Positions 14,823 to 22,849 of a stretch of 64,000 nt of DNA are shown here, one piece after another. Source of the stretch: Desulfitobacterium metallireducens DSM 15288 (GTDB taxonomy: Bacteria > Bacillota > Desulfitobacteriia > Desulfitobacteriales > Desulfitobacteriaceae). The notes below the pieces were generated by a model, which was given only the letters and a program-made list of their open reading frames with translations, was not told the DNA's origin and did no database searches. The stretch covers positions 682,001 to 746,000 of the forward strand of contig NZ_CP007032.1 of the NCBI RefSeq assembly GCF_000231405.2. Direction: 5' to 3'. Both the position numbers and the translations under genes were made by a program. Position 1 is the stretch's first letter. Each line of letters begins with the position of its first letter.

Positions 14823-15224
14823 GTGGGGGATAAAGAAATTCTAGAGACAGATAATAATTCTGCAGCGGATAATCTGCTTTGTGAGGTGGATTGCGTTCAT
14901 CCGGAAGTTATTGAAAGATTTTCGACTCAGGTCATTGATGTGAATCAAGCCAATGATTTAGCAGACCTCTTTAAGACACTGGGAGATCCCACACGGGTGA
15001 GGATAATGGATGCTTTGGCATTAGCCAAAGGCGAATTTTGTGTGTGCGATTTAGCAGAAGTCCTGGGCCTAAGCCAATCCGCTACATCTCACCAATTGCG
15101 CGTGCTTCGTAACAGCAAACTTGTGAAATATCATCGTGAGGGAAAAATGGTCTATTATTCTTTGGATGATAATCATGTTTTAGGATTATACCGGCAAGGG
15201 TTAGAGCATATTTCAGAGAAATAG
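14823..15224 (+). CDS. ArsR/SmtB-family metal repressor (CadC-like)
   Basis: A 133-aa winged-helix repressor that releases DNA on binding a thiophilic metal. The core is typical: LADLFKTLGDPTRVRIMDAL, FCVCDLAEVLGLSQSATSHQLRVLRNSKLV as the recognition helix region, and KMVYYSLDDNHVLGLY. Metal ligands are plausible at the N-terminal CEVDCVHPE cysteines together with the CVC of helix 3, the alpha-3N arrangement of CadC (Cd/Pb/Zn). The GTG start at 14823 has AGGTGA upstream; an ATG at 14819 is in another frame and stops at once. It precedes the P-type ATPase by 20 bp and so is its regulator. Confidence 0.88.
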   Translation: MGDKEILETDNNSAADNLLCEVDCVHPEVIERFSTQVIDVNQANDLADLFKTLGDPTRVRIMDALALAKGEFCVCDLAEVLGLSQSATSHQLRVLRNSKLVKYHREGKMVYYSLDDNHVLGLYRQGLEHISEK

Positions 15225-15244
15225 AAAAGAGAGGGTGGAGAAAG

Positions 15245-17464
15245 ATGAGGGAGGATAGAACTGAATCAGTACAGCAACCTTCTGATAAGGTGAAATATCG
15301 AATTAAAGGGGAATTTTGTGCCAATTGTTCAGCTAAGATGGAAAGAGCATTAAGTGGTACTGAGGGATATGGGGAAACGACGATTAATTATATAACTAAG
15401 ACCGTATATCTTCCTCCATCTAAACGTCAGGAAGCTCAAGATATTATGGAAAAGATTGAGCCTGGAGTGAAGCTGGTCGAGTTATTAGGAGGAAAAAAGG
15501 GAAGTCGTAGCTCCGAGGAGGAAGAGACTGAGAAGGATTTATCAAAGCAACTTTTAAGAATCGGTATCGCTTCGGTACTGTTTGTTGTGGGTTTGATTTT
15601 TGCGTCAAGATGGCATAACACCTCTTATCATTTTTTAGAGTATTTGGTTTTTATCAGTGCTTATATATGGGTCGGATACGAGGTTTTAACCAAGGCGATT
15701 CGAAATATTATTCGAGGAGCGGTCTTTGATGAGAACTTCCTTATGGCATTGGCGACGATTGGAGCGATCGTGATTCATCAATTACCTGAAGCTGTGGGCG
15801 TGATGCTTTTTTATGCTGTGGGTGAATATATTGAGGATCGGGCGGTTGACCGTTCACGTCATTCCATTCAAGCGTTGCTCGATATTCGACCGGATTCGGC
15901 CAATCTTATTCATCAACTCCAAATCATTAAAGTGGCTCCTGAGGATGTTCAAGTGGGGCAACAGATTGTCGTGCGTCCGGGGGAGAAAGTACCTCTTGAT
16001 GGAGTCGTGGTCAATGGCAGTTCTTATCTTGATACATCCGCTTTAACGGGAGAATCGGTCCCGCGTAAAGCGGAGAAGGATGACACGGTTTTGGCAGGGA
16101 TGATCAATACTTCTGGTGCGCTGACAGTTCGTGTAGTTCGAGAATACGCAGATTCCTCTGTACAGAAAATCCTTGATTTAGTTGAAAATGCGAGTGCGAG
16201 GAAAGCTAAAGTTGAGAAATTCATCACGACTTTTGCTCGGTATTATACACCAGGTGTTGTGATCGTTGCTTTAGGAATTGCTATTCTTCCTCCGTTAATG
16301 GGAATGGGGAGTTTTAGTCAATGGCTCTATCGGGCACTCACCATTCTGGTTATTTCTTGTCCGTGTGCTTTAGTGATTTCGGTACCTTTAGGTTACTTCG
16401 GTGGAATCGGGGGTGCATCGCGTCATGGTATTCTAGTTAAGGGTGCAAACTATTTAGAGGCTTTGACTCAATTAAAAACGGTTGTTTTTGATAAGACGGG
16501 AACATTAACCCAAGGGGTATTTGAGGTGATCCAGGTTCAGCCTACAGAAGGGTTTAAGGAGGAGCGTCTTCTTGAAATTGCGGCCAAGGCTGAAGTTCAT
16601 TCTAATCATCCGATTGCGCAGTCGATTCGAAAGAAGTTTAACGCTGAAATTGATGCTTCTCTGATCGAAGACTATGAGGAAATCTCGGGAAAAGGAGTTC
16701 TCGCTAAAGTAGGTGGTCTTTCCGTTATTGCGGGAAGGAAGAGTTTGCTGGAGGAGCGAGGAATTCAGCTTTCCCCTGAGCAGGTAGAGCAAGGAACGCA
16801 GGTTTATTTAGCGATAGATGGAAGCTATGCGGGGTTCATTGTCATTTCAGATCAGGTCCGAGTTGGAGCTCGGGAAACGGTTCACTATCTTAATCAAGCC
16901 GGAATTAAAACGGTCATGTTAACGGGGGATCATCCCTCTGTGGCTCAAAGTATGGCTATGAGACTAGGAATTCAGGAGTTCCATGCTGAGCTTTTGCCGG
17001 AAGATAAAGTGTCGTGGCTAGAAAAACTCTTGAAGGAGCAAGAAACCCCTCAGGGTAAAGTGGCGTTCGTAGGGGATGGAATTAATGATGCACCTGTTTT
17101 GACCCGTGCGGACATCGGGATTGCGATGGGGGGGTTAGGCTCAGATGCGGCAATTGAAGCTGCCGATGTTGTTCTCATGGAGGATCAGCCAACAAAGCTT
17201 ATTAATGCGTTAGAAATTTCGCAGTTTACGAAGATGATAATTTGGCAGAACATTGCCTTTGCACTCTTGATTAAACTCGGCTTTATCCTTCTAGGAATGT
17301 TCGGGTTAGCGAATATGTGGGAAGCTGTGTTTGCGGATGTTGGAGTAGCGCTTCTCGCAATTCTTAATGCAACTCGGGTTCGGCGTTATTCTAGTCCAGG
17401 AATACGTCTTGGTGAAAAGAGTGTTCAGGCTGAACGCAATCTTGGAGAAGTTACCGCGAAATAA
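15245..17464 (+). CDS. heavy-metal P1B-type ATPase, Zn/Cd/Pb class
   Basis: A 739-aa membrane pump exporting Zn2+, Cd2+ or Pb2+ with ATP. In order: one HMA domain with CANC (C25/C28), transmembrane helices, the actuator TALTGES loop (about 260), the membrane metal site SCPCAL (about 370), the phosphorylation motif DKTGTLT (about 415), HSNHPIA (the HP motif), and the GDGINDAPVL hinge. The CPC together with CadC-like regulation favours Zn/Cd/Pb over copper. ATG with GAGGGTGGAG upstream. Operon with the CadC-like repressor. Confidence 0.93.
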   Translation: MREDRTESVQQPSDKVKYRIKGEFCANCSAKMERALSGTEGYGETTINYITKTVYLPPSKRQEAQDIMEKIEPGVKLVELLGGKKGSRSSEEEETEKDLSKQLLRIGIASVLFVVGLIFASRWHNTSYHFLEYLVFISAYIWVGYEVLTKAIRNIIRGAVFDENFLMALATIGAIVIHQLPEAVGVMLFYAVGEYIEDRAVDRSRHSIQALLDIRPDSANLIHQLQIIKVAPEDVQVGQQIVVRPGEKVPLDGVVVNGSSYLDTSALTGESVPRKAEKDDTVLAGMINTSGALTVRVVREYADSSVQKILDLVENASARKAKVEKFITTFARYYTPGVVIVALGIAILPPLMGMGSFSQWLYRALTILVISCPCALVISVPLGYFGGIGGASRHGILVKGANYLEALTQLKTVVFDKTGTLTQGVFEVIQVQPTEGFKEERLLEIAAKAEVHSNHPIAQSIRKKFNAEIDASLIEDYEEISGKGVLAKVGGLSVIAGRKSLLEERGIQLSPEQVEQGTQVYLAIDGSYAGFIVISDQVRVGARETVHYLNQAGIKTVMLTGDHPSVAQSMAMRLGIQEFHAELLPEDKVSWLEKLLKEQETPQGKVAFVGDGINDAPVLTRADIGIAMGGLGSDAAIEAADVVLMEDQPTKLINALEISQFTKMIIWQNIAFALLIKLGFILLGMFGLANMWEAVFADVGVALLAILNATRVRRYSSPGIRLGEKSVQAERNLGEVTAK

Positions 17465-17482
17465 AAGGAAAGGAGAATTTAT

Positions 17483-17938
17483 ATGATTGCAGTAGGAGAG
17501 GTCGCTCCCGATTTTACAGCGCAAGGGAGCCAGGGAGAACAGATCACATTATCAACTTTGCGGGGGAAAAAGGTGATCTTATATTTTTATCCTAAGGATA
17601 TGACTTCAGGTTGCACAACCGAAGCTTGTGACTTCCGTGATCATCATGCTGAATTTCTGATCGCGGATACTGTTATTATAGGTATAAGCAAAGATTCAAT
17701 GGGAAGCCACCATAAATTTATTGAAAAATATCAGCTTCCTTTTGTTTTAGTCTCAGATCCAGAGTTAGCTATTATTCAGGCCTATGGCGTTTGGAAAGAG
17801 AAAAATATGTATGGCAAGAAAACGATGGGGATTGAACGGACGACGATCGTTATCGATGAACAGGGTTTCATTCGGAAAATTTACTCGAAAGTTAAAGTAA
17901 AAGGACATGTAGAGCAGGTTCTTCAGGACTTAAAGTAA
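17483..17938 (+). CDS. bcp: thiol peroxidase, BCP/PrxQ type
   Basis: A 151-aa atypical 2-Cys peroxiredoxin reducing peroxides with thioredoxin. The motif PKDMTSGCTTEACDFRDHH gives the peroxidatic Cys and a resolving Cys five residues later, diagnostic of PrxQ/BCP. It begins 19 bp after the metal ATPase with its own AGGAG site, so it is probably co-transcribed, linking metal export and peroxide defence. Strong terminator downstream. Confidence 0.93.
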   Translation: MIAVGEVAPDFTAQGSQGEQITLSTLRGKKVILYFYPKDMTSGCTTEACDFRDHHAEFLIADTVIIGISKDSMGSHHKFIEKYQLPFVLVSDPELAIIQAYGVWKEKNMYGKKTMGIERTTIVIDEQGFIRKIYSKVKVKGHVEQVLQDLK

Positions 17939-17962
17939 TAATAAAAATGCTGTCAAAAAAAC

Positions 17963-17999
17963 ATAACCGTTATTCTTGAAAACAGAATAACGGTTATTT
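17963..17999 (+). terminator. intrinsic hairpin after bcp
   Basis: A perfect 14-bp stem ATAACCGTTATTCT (17963-17976) with 17984-17997, loop of 7, short T-rich tail. Confidence 0.8.
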
Positions 18000-18098
18000 A
18001 CGTTCCAATTTGATTTTACTCGAATTCTTTCATCGAGAACAGGATAGAACATAAAGGAATAATATGGAATAAAATAATGCAACGAAGGGGGTGAAAGG

Positions 18099-18797
18099 AT
18101 GAATCAATGGGACGAAATGAGTAGACAGCATCCACCACACATTTGGTATCCTCCGCTTCCTTATCCTACAGATTCCACTTTCTTAGGTGTCAAAGAAGAG
18201 GCAATAATAACTCAAAGACCTTACTCAATACCCGAGCATGGAGTTACTGAACGAGCTGTAGCTACAGCAAATATCTGGCCTTTGATGCCGGCCATCGTTG
18301 GAACTGGGACCTCCTTTTTACTCCTGTTAATGCTGAACCATAAAACATGGAGAAGTAAGGAAGATACAACAAGGAGTGACGAAGAGTGTCCCATGACTCG
18401 GAAGGCTTCCTTAGGATCGGCCGTAGTGGTTCTTAATTCTTTATTAGCGACTGCAGGTATTTCCTATTATGTGTTTAGTGTGTTGACAGCTTCTGATGGG
18501 CCGATCATTACAGCATTTTTGCCAGTATCTGCAGGGATTTCTATTTTAATTTTATATTTTGCATCTGCATTTGCACTGCAAGATCATCTGGATCCAGGCA
18601 GCTTTTCGGGTGAAAATATAGGAGATGATATCGTATCAAGATTAAATACGTTTGTTTATTTTAGTATTACGACTTTTTCTACTGCAGGTGGGGATTTGGC
18701 CCCTGTAAACAATGCATCAAGAATACTGGTTGCAATTGAAGTTCTGTTTTTTGTTTTCATATTTACAATGGGTATTGTGTTCTTTCCAAAAACTTAG
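18099..18797 (+). CDS. ion-channel-like membrane protein with atypical selectivity filter
   Basis: A 232-aa membrane protein of uncertain function. Hydrophobic helices are at about 58-80, 106-128, 135-160 and 205-228. Between the last two lies FVYFSITTFSTAGGDLAP (about 185-202), which has the layout of a two-helix potassium-channel pore loop (YFSxxTxTTVGYGDxxP), but the filter TVGYG is replaced by TAGGD. The protein ends five residues after the last helix, so it has no cytosolic ligand domain, and it begins with a Pro-rich 55-residue N-terminus. The ATG follows GGGGGTGAAAGG. Its stop overlaps the convergent deacetylase by four bases. Altered selectivity or a non-conducting relative is possible. 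Confidence 0.6.
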   Translation: MNQWDEMSRQHPPHIWYPPLPYPTDSTFLGVKEEAIITQRPYSIPEHGVTERAVATANIWPLMPAIVGTGTSFLLLLMLNHKTWRSKEDTTRSDEECPMTRKASLGSAVVVLNSLLATAGISYYVFSVLTASDGPIITAFLPVSAGISILILYFASAFALQDHLDPGSFSGENIGDDIVSRLNTFVYFSITTFSTAGGDLAPVNNASRILVAIEVLFFVFIFTMGIVFFPKT

Positions 18798-20044
18798 GAT
18801 AACCAGCGTTTTATAAAGGCATCTTTACTGACCCAAATGAGCTTAGGCTCTCCTAAGCGAGTCATTGAATGAGCCTTGCCCATGGGGTGATAGATGCGCA
18901 TAATCATGCGTTGGAGCGTACCCACCCAACGAACAAAGGGACTGACAGGGACTTCCTGAACATTAAAGCCTAAGCCTTTCGCACCGCGGTTAAGCAAGGT
19001 GAGACCGACAAAAACACGAATCTCCCGATATTCTGGATTTTGTGCAATATAGTCAGCAAGGACAGGGAGAGAGGTTCGTACTTTGCGTAAGGCTTCAATT
19101 GCAATTTTATGGGAATCGGTTTGGCGTATTTGTAACCGAGTATTATCTAAGTGAAGTTCGCCGACTAGATCACCTTCATGAGCAAGGATTATCCCTTGGT
19201 CATCGCAAAGATCGGGACCGTGGTATTTGATTTTTCCTAACCGAAAAAGGCTGGTCGAGTTAATTCGGCTGATATGGTTATGGCGGGCATAAAAGTTTTC
19301 CCACTTTTCCCAGAGTCGATAGCTTATGCGGCGATACATCGGCCAGTCGGGGAGATCAAGGGGAATTATAGGCAGCTTTTTTTCCGTGGGGATTTTTTGC
19401 ATTAGAAGCTCAACTGCTTGTAAGGTGTTTTCAGGTGCGCCTGCATCTCCCCCACTATCATGCATAACAATGATTCCACCCTCTTGGACTTTATTTAAAA
19501 TACGTTCTGCAATTTGTGCGGGGGTTCTCCGAGCATCCCAGTCATGGCCCTCAGCAGTCCAAAGAATGGCGTTGAGTTTGTGGTGTTTGAACCAGAGAAA
19601 AGTGAAGAGATTAAAGGTTCCCCACGGAGGACGAATCCAATGGACGGGCGATCCCGTTATGCGTTCTAGAGTTGAAAGTCCTTCAGTCCATACCCGCCAG
19701 GTTTTCCAGGGACTAATCAACCAGGCATATTGATGAATTTGACAGTGGAGGCCGATTTGGTGGCCGCGTGCAACAATTTCCTGGACAAGTTCTGGATGTT
19801 GGGCTGCTCTTTCCCCAACCATGAAAAAGGTTGCTTTAACTTGATAGCGGTCGAGAAGATCAAGAAGATGGGGAGTATAAGTGGGATCTGGACCATCGTC
19901 AAAGGTTAAGGCAACTCCAGGTTGATAATGCCTTTTCCAGGCGCCGATTCCCAATCGGTGGGGGAAAACGTCGGGGATTGCGGTATAAATTAAGAGAAGC
20001 GTGAGAACCAAGAGAAGGCTGATCCACAAAATAACTCCACCCAT
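18794..20044 (-). CDS. polysaccharide deacetylase with YkoP-like C-terminal domain
   Basis: A 416-aa protein: an N-terminal membrane anchor (about 4-22), a CE4 deacetylase domain (about 40-230) with TFDDGPDPTYT, GLHCQIHQ, WIRPPWGTFN, EGHDWDA and IVMHDSGGD, then a second domain (about 235-416) resembling B. subtilis YkoP, a protein found beside deacetylases (FRLGKIKYHGPDLCDDQGI, GDLVGELHLDN, FVGLTLLNRGAKGLGF). The first metal-site His motif reads H-C-Q-I-H. Probable surface glycan deacetylation. Convergent with the channel-like gene, with a four-base overlap of stops. Confidence 0.85.
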   Translation of the reverse strand: MGGVILWISLLLVLTLLLIYTAIPDVFPHRLGIGAWKRHYQPGVALTFDDGPDPTYTPHLLDLLDRYQVKATFFMVGERAAQHPELVQEIVARGHQIGLHCQIHQYAWLISPWKTWRVWTEGLSTLERITGSPVHWIRPPWGTFNLFTFLWFKHHKLNAILWTAEGHDWDARRTPAQIAERILNKVQEGGIIVMHDSGGDAGAPENTLQAVELLMQKIPTEKKLPIIPLDLPDWPMYRRISYRLWEKWENFYARHNHISRINSTSLFRLGKIKYHGPDLCDDQGIILAHEGDLVGELHLDNTRLQIRQTDSHKIAIEALRKVRTSLPVLADYIAQNPEYREIRVFVGLTLLNRGAKGLGFNVQEVPVSPFVRWVGTLQRMIMRIYHPMGKAHSMTRLGEPKLIWVSKDAFIKRWLS

Positions 20045-20188
20045 TATAGGATTCCTTCTTTCATTTTAAGTATTTATAATATTATACTGCCCCATTTTAA
20101 GCTATACCAGAAACTTTGCTTTACCTTTACGCTTAATGATGGAACGCTGTATACTATAGATGAATAAATATGCAGGAGGCTATCGATC

Positions 20189-21055
20189 TTGAAAGTTGTA
20201 CTTGAATGTATTCCTTGTTATATGAAACAAGTCATCAATGCGGTCGCGCAAACGGAATGTTCAGAAGAAAAGGCTCGTCAGATTATGTATCAGATTTTAC
20301 CGATGATTCCAGAGCTTGATTCGGAGGAAACTCCTGCTGTGAATTCTACGTTTGTTCTTCGCAAGATTAATGAGTTACTTGAAATTGAGGATCCGTTTAA
20401 GGACGCGAAAAGGAAATCGAATGAACTCGCCTTATCTCTTGTTCCTCAACTTAGAGAACGTATTAACCAGAGCGAGGATCCATTATATACAGCTTGTCAG
20501 ATTTCGGTTGCGGGTAATATTATCGATTTAGGTATATTTTCGGATTATGACCTTGAAGCAACACTTCAGGAATCTTTAGCTAAGCGATTTTTCCGAGATG
20601 ACTCAGAGGAGTTTAAGGAAAGGTTATGTAGTGCCCATGAAGTCCTAATTCTAGGAGATAATTCGGGGGAGATTGCCTTCGATAAGCTTTTAGCAGAAGA
20701 ACTCAGAAGAAGAGGAGTACGGGTTAGGTTTGTTGTCAAAGGTCAATCCATCTTAAATGATGCGACACTAGAAGATGCGGCCCTGGTTGGCATGGGAGAA
20801 GTGGCCGAAGTAATGACCAATGGGAACGGATATCTTGGAACTGTTGTTCAAGCACGTTCACAGGAGTTAATCGAAGCGATGGAGCAGGCGGATTTAATCA
20901 TTAGTAAGGGTCAGGCCAATTATGAGTCGTTAGAATCGACACAAGAAGCAGGTGATAAGACCTATTTCTTATTGCGTGCTAAATGTGAAATTGTGGCGAA
21001 AAATCTTGGGGTTGATTTAGGAAGCATGGTCTTTGCTCGGAATCGGAACGAGTAA
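20189..21055 (+). CDS. DUF89 (ARMT1-like) family protein
   Basis: A 288-aa cytoplasmic metal-dependent protein of the DUF89 family, some of whose members are damage-control phosphatases acting on sugar phosphates. Family features include the N-terminal CIPCYMKQVINA cysteine motif typical of the prokaryotic branch, ILGDNSGEIAFDKLLAEEL (the metal-binding Asp-Asn), FVVKGQSILNDATLEDA, and ADLIISKGQANYESLE. The start is TTG at 20189 with AGGAGG at 20174-20179; no in-frame ATG competes. The substrate of this subfamily is unknown. Preceded by a 143-bp gap with no other feature seen. Confidence 0.85.
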   Translation: MKVVLECIPCYMKQVINAVAQTECSEEKARQIMYQILPMIPELDSEETPAVNSTFVLRKINELLEIEDPFKDAKRKSNELALSLVPQLRERINQSEDPLYTACQISVAGNIIDLGIFSDYDLEATLQESLAKRFFRDDSEEFKERLCSAHEVLILGDNSGEIAFDKLLAEELRRRGVRVRFVVKGQSILNDATLEDAALVGMGEVAEVMTNGNGYLGTVVQARSQELIEAMEQADLIISKGQANYESLESTQEAGDKTYFLLRAKCEIVAKNLGVDLGSMVFARNRNE

Positions 21056-21109
21056 CCCTTCTTCAGATAGAGAGCAATCGGCATTTTTTTCGAAAATTGA
21101 GCTTATATA

Positions 21110-21139
21110 TTGACGGGTTACAGAGAATAGACATATAAT
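21110..21139 (+). promoter_or_regulatory. promoter of the M-box transcript
   Basis: TTGACG (21110-21115), 18-bp spacer, TATAAT (21134-21139), immediately upstream of the M-box. Confidence 0.75.
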
Positions 21140-21159
21140 TAATCAGAATCGAAAATTCT

Positions 21160-21325
21160 CAGTTAGGTGAGGTTCCTGCATAAACATAGGCCACTGCCCC
21201 GAAATGTCGAGAGACGCCAAGGGGTAGAACAGGTATTACCGGCATAAGGTTTTACTTAAGGTGGCTGAGGTTACTCTACGTTATGCAGTGCTAAAGCTCA
21301 ACGAGTTAGAGAAGGTTAAAAATGG
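21160..21325 (+). ncRNA. M-box (ykoK) Mg2+ riboswitch
   Basis: Recognised from the conserved blocks in order: GTTAGGTGAGGTTCCT (21162-21177), ACTGCCCCGAAATGTCGAG, GACGCCAAGGGG, GGCATAAGG, and the 3' ATGCAGTGCTAAAGCTCAACGAG. This is the Mg2+-sensing aptamer that shuts off Mg2+ transport genes when the ion is plentiful. It precedes a terminator at 21349-21372 and an operon of an MgtE-N/CBS gene plus an NRAMP-like transporter. Confidence 0.95.
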
Positions 21326-21348
21326 CGCTATTTTATTTGCGTGCTAAG

Positions 21349-21373
21349 GCCTTCTATTTAGAGGGCTTTTTTA
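21349..21373 (+). terminator. M-box-controlled terminator
   Basis: GCCTTCTA (21349-21356) pairs with TAGAGGGC (21359-21366), then T6. This is the expression platform of the riboswitch. Confidence 0.85.
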
Positions 21374-21427
21374 TTTTGTTTTTATAATTTGCTTGCCTAT
21401 AAATGGGAAGAATTAAAGGAGGTGGTT

Positions 21428-21538
21428 ATGATGGATTCTGGCCCTAGTCCGGAGATATTTATGAGTTATAAGATGAGAATCAATATTCAATTACAGGGAG
21501 TTGCTTCCGGGTACGAGGAGGTCAGACTCCAGAGCTAA
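21428..21538 (+). CDS. small ORF in the Mg2+ operon, 36 aa
   Basis: Begins MMDSGPSPEIF and ends EEVRLQS, 36 codons from ATG 21428 (or 35 from 21431), with an excellent AGGAGGTGG site at 21418-21426. It lies between the riboswitch terminator and the PRC/MgtE-N gene and ends 11 bp before the latter's ATG. No membrane segment. I do not recognise it. The strong ribosome site argues for translation; it could be a leader peptide or small partner protein. Confidence 0.5.
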   Translation: MMDSGPSPEIFMSYKMRINIQLQGVASGYEEVRLQS

Positions 21539-21549
21539 GGGGGAGGAAA

Positions 21550-22849
21550 ATGAGTGAAGTTAAGATCCTTGGTGAATTTTATTTTAGCCAGATCCTGAAT
21601 AAACCCATCTTAGACGCTCAAGGGCGAAGGGTGGGGCGGGTTAGAGATATGGTCATGCGCTGGGATAGTTTGGCCCCTCACGTGACAGGGATTAAGACAG
21701 CCAAAGGGGCTCAAGCGGTGATTCCGATTGAGTTGGTGTCTTTTATGAATCATCGAGAAATCAGACTGTCCGTCGATTTCAGCTCTAACATTACGGTTCC
21801 GCTTCAAGAAGATGAAACGTTTATTGGAAAATGGCTATTAGATAAGCAAATTATTGATTTGGAGGGGTCTAAACTTGTTCGTGTGAATGATTTGACCCTG
21901 TCTTGGATTACTCGAAATCATAAACAAATCATGGTTTTAGTTGCAGTTGATATTGGTTTGAGGGGCGTATTCAGACGTTTAGGGGTCGAGTTTCTTGTGC
22001 GGAGGGTGAAAAACAATTTCCTCGGGTGGCAATATATTAAGCCTCTTGAAAGCCGGTCTTCTGCATTACAGATTACTCGGGAGAAGGAGCAACTCAGAGA
22101 ACTTCATCCTGCTGATATTGCGGATTTGTTGGAAACCATGGGATATTAAGGAAAGAACGGATTTAATTCATACTTTAGATTCGCAACAGGCCATTGATGC
22201 CTTGGCTGAAATGGAACTTGAAGCCCAGGTCGAAGTGATTAATCAATTGGATGAAGATACCGCTTCCGATCTCTTGGAAGATATGCCGCCTGATGAGGCT
22301 GCGGATATCTTAGGAGAACTTTCAACTGAGAAATCAGAGATACTCTTAGGCTTGATGGAGTCAGAGGATGCGGAAGATGTCCGTGAGTTGATGAAGTATG
22401 AGGAAAATACGGCAGGAGCGCTGATGACGACGGAATATATTGGCTTTCCGCTTTATCTCACCGCAGAAGAAGCCATTAATAAACTCCGTGAGCTGGCGCC
22501 AGAGGCAGAAACGATTTATTATTTGTTTGTTGTCGATGAGGAAGAAACTCTCGAGGGAGTACTTTCTTTGCGTGAACTTATTATTGCGCAACCGTCAACT
22601 CAACTGAAGGATATAATGCATAAGAAAGTTGTTAAGATCCATCCCTTAGAGAATACAGAAATAGCTGCGGATATTATTAATAAATATGGTCTGCTAGCTC
22701 TGCCAGTTGTGGATGAAAATGAGAAGATGCTTGGTATTATCACGGTGGATGATGTTCTGGAGCTTCTTATTCCAGAACGCGGGAAAAGCGAGCTTGATTC
22801 CTGGCTCGTTGTCCGCAAGAGACAAGCGAAAAGGGGGCAGGCCGAATGA
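21550..22849 (+). pseudogene. PRC-barrel/MgtE-N/CBS protein, interrupted by a +1 frameshift
   Basis: One gene read in two frames. 21550-22149 encodes 199 aa: two PRC-barrel-like domains (ILNKPILDAQGRRVGRVRDM and a second at about 95-170) and the first MgtE-N residues (LHPADIADLLETMGY). At 22147 a TAA follows TAT; skipping one T gives AAG GAA AGA and continues KERTDLIHTLD to 22849 through the rest of MgtE-N and a CBS pair (GALMTTEYIGF, GIITVDDVLELL). No membrane domain, so a soluble sensor or regulator of the adjacent transporter. Everything else is intact, so this is a recent mutation or a sequence error. I saw no programmed-frameshift signal. The ATG follows GGGGGAGG. Confidence 0.85.

Noticed and set aside
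22141-22150. Programmed +1 frameshift at TAT-TAA in the MgtE-N/CBS gene
   Set aside because: The P-site Tyr tRNA could not re-pair after a +1 slip, there is no internal Shine-Dalgarno-like stimulator as in prfB, and no conserved slippery motif, so mutation or sequence error is more likely.
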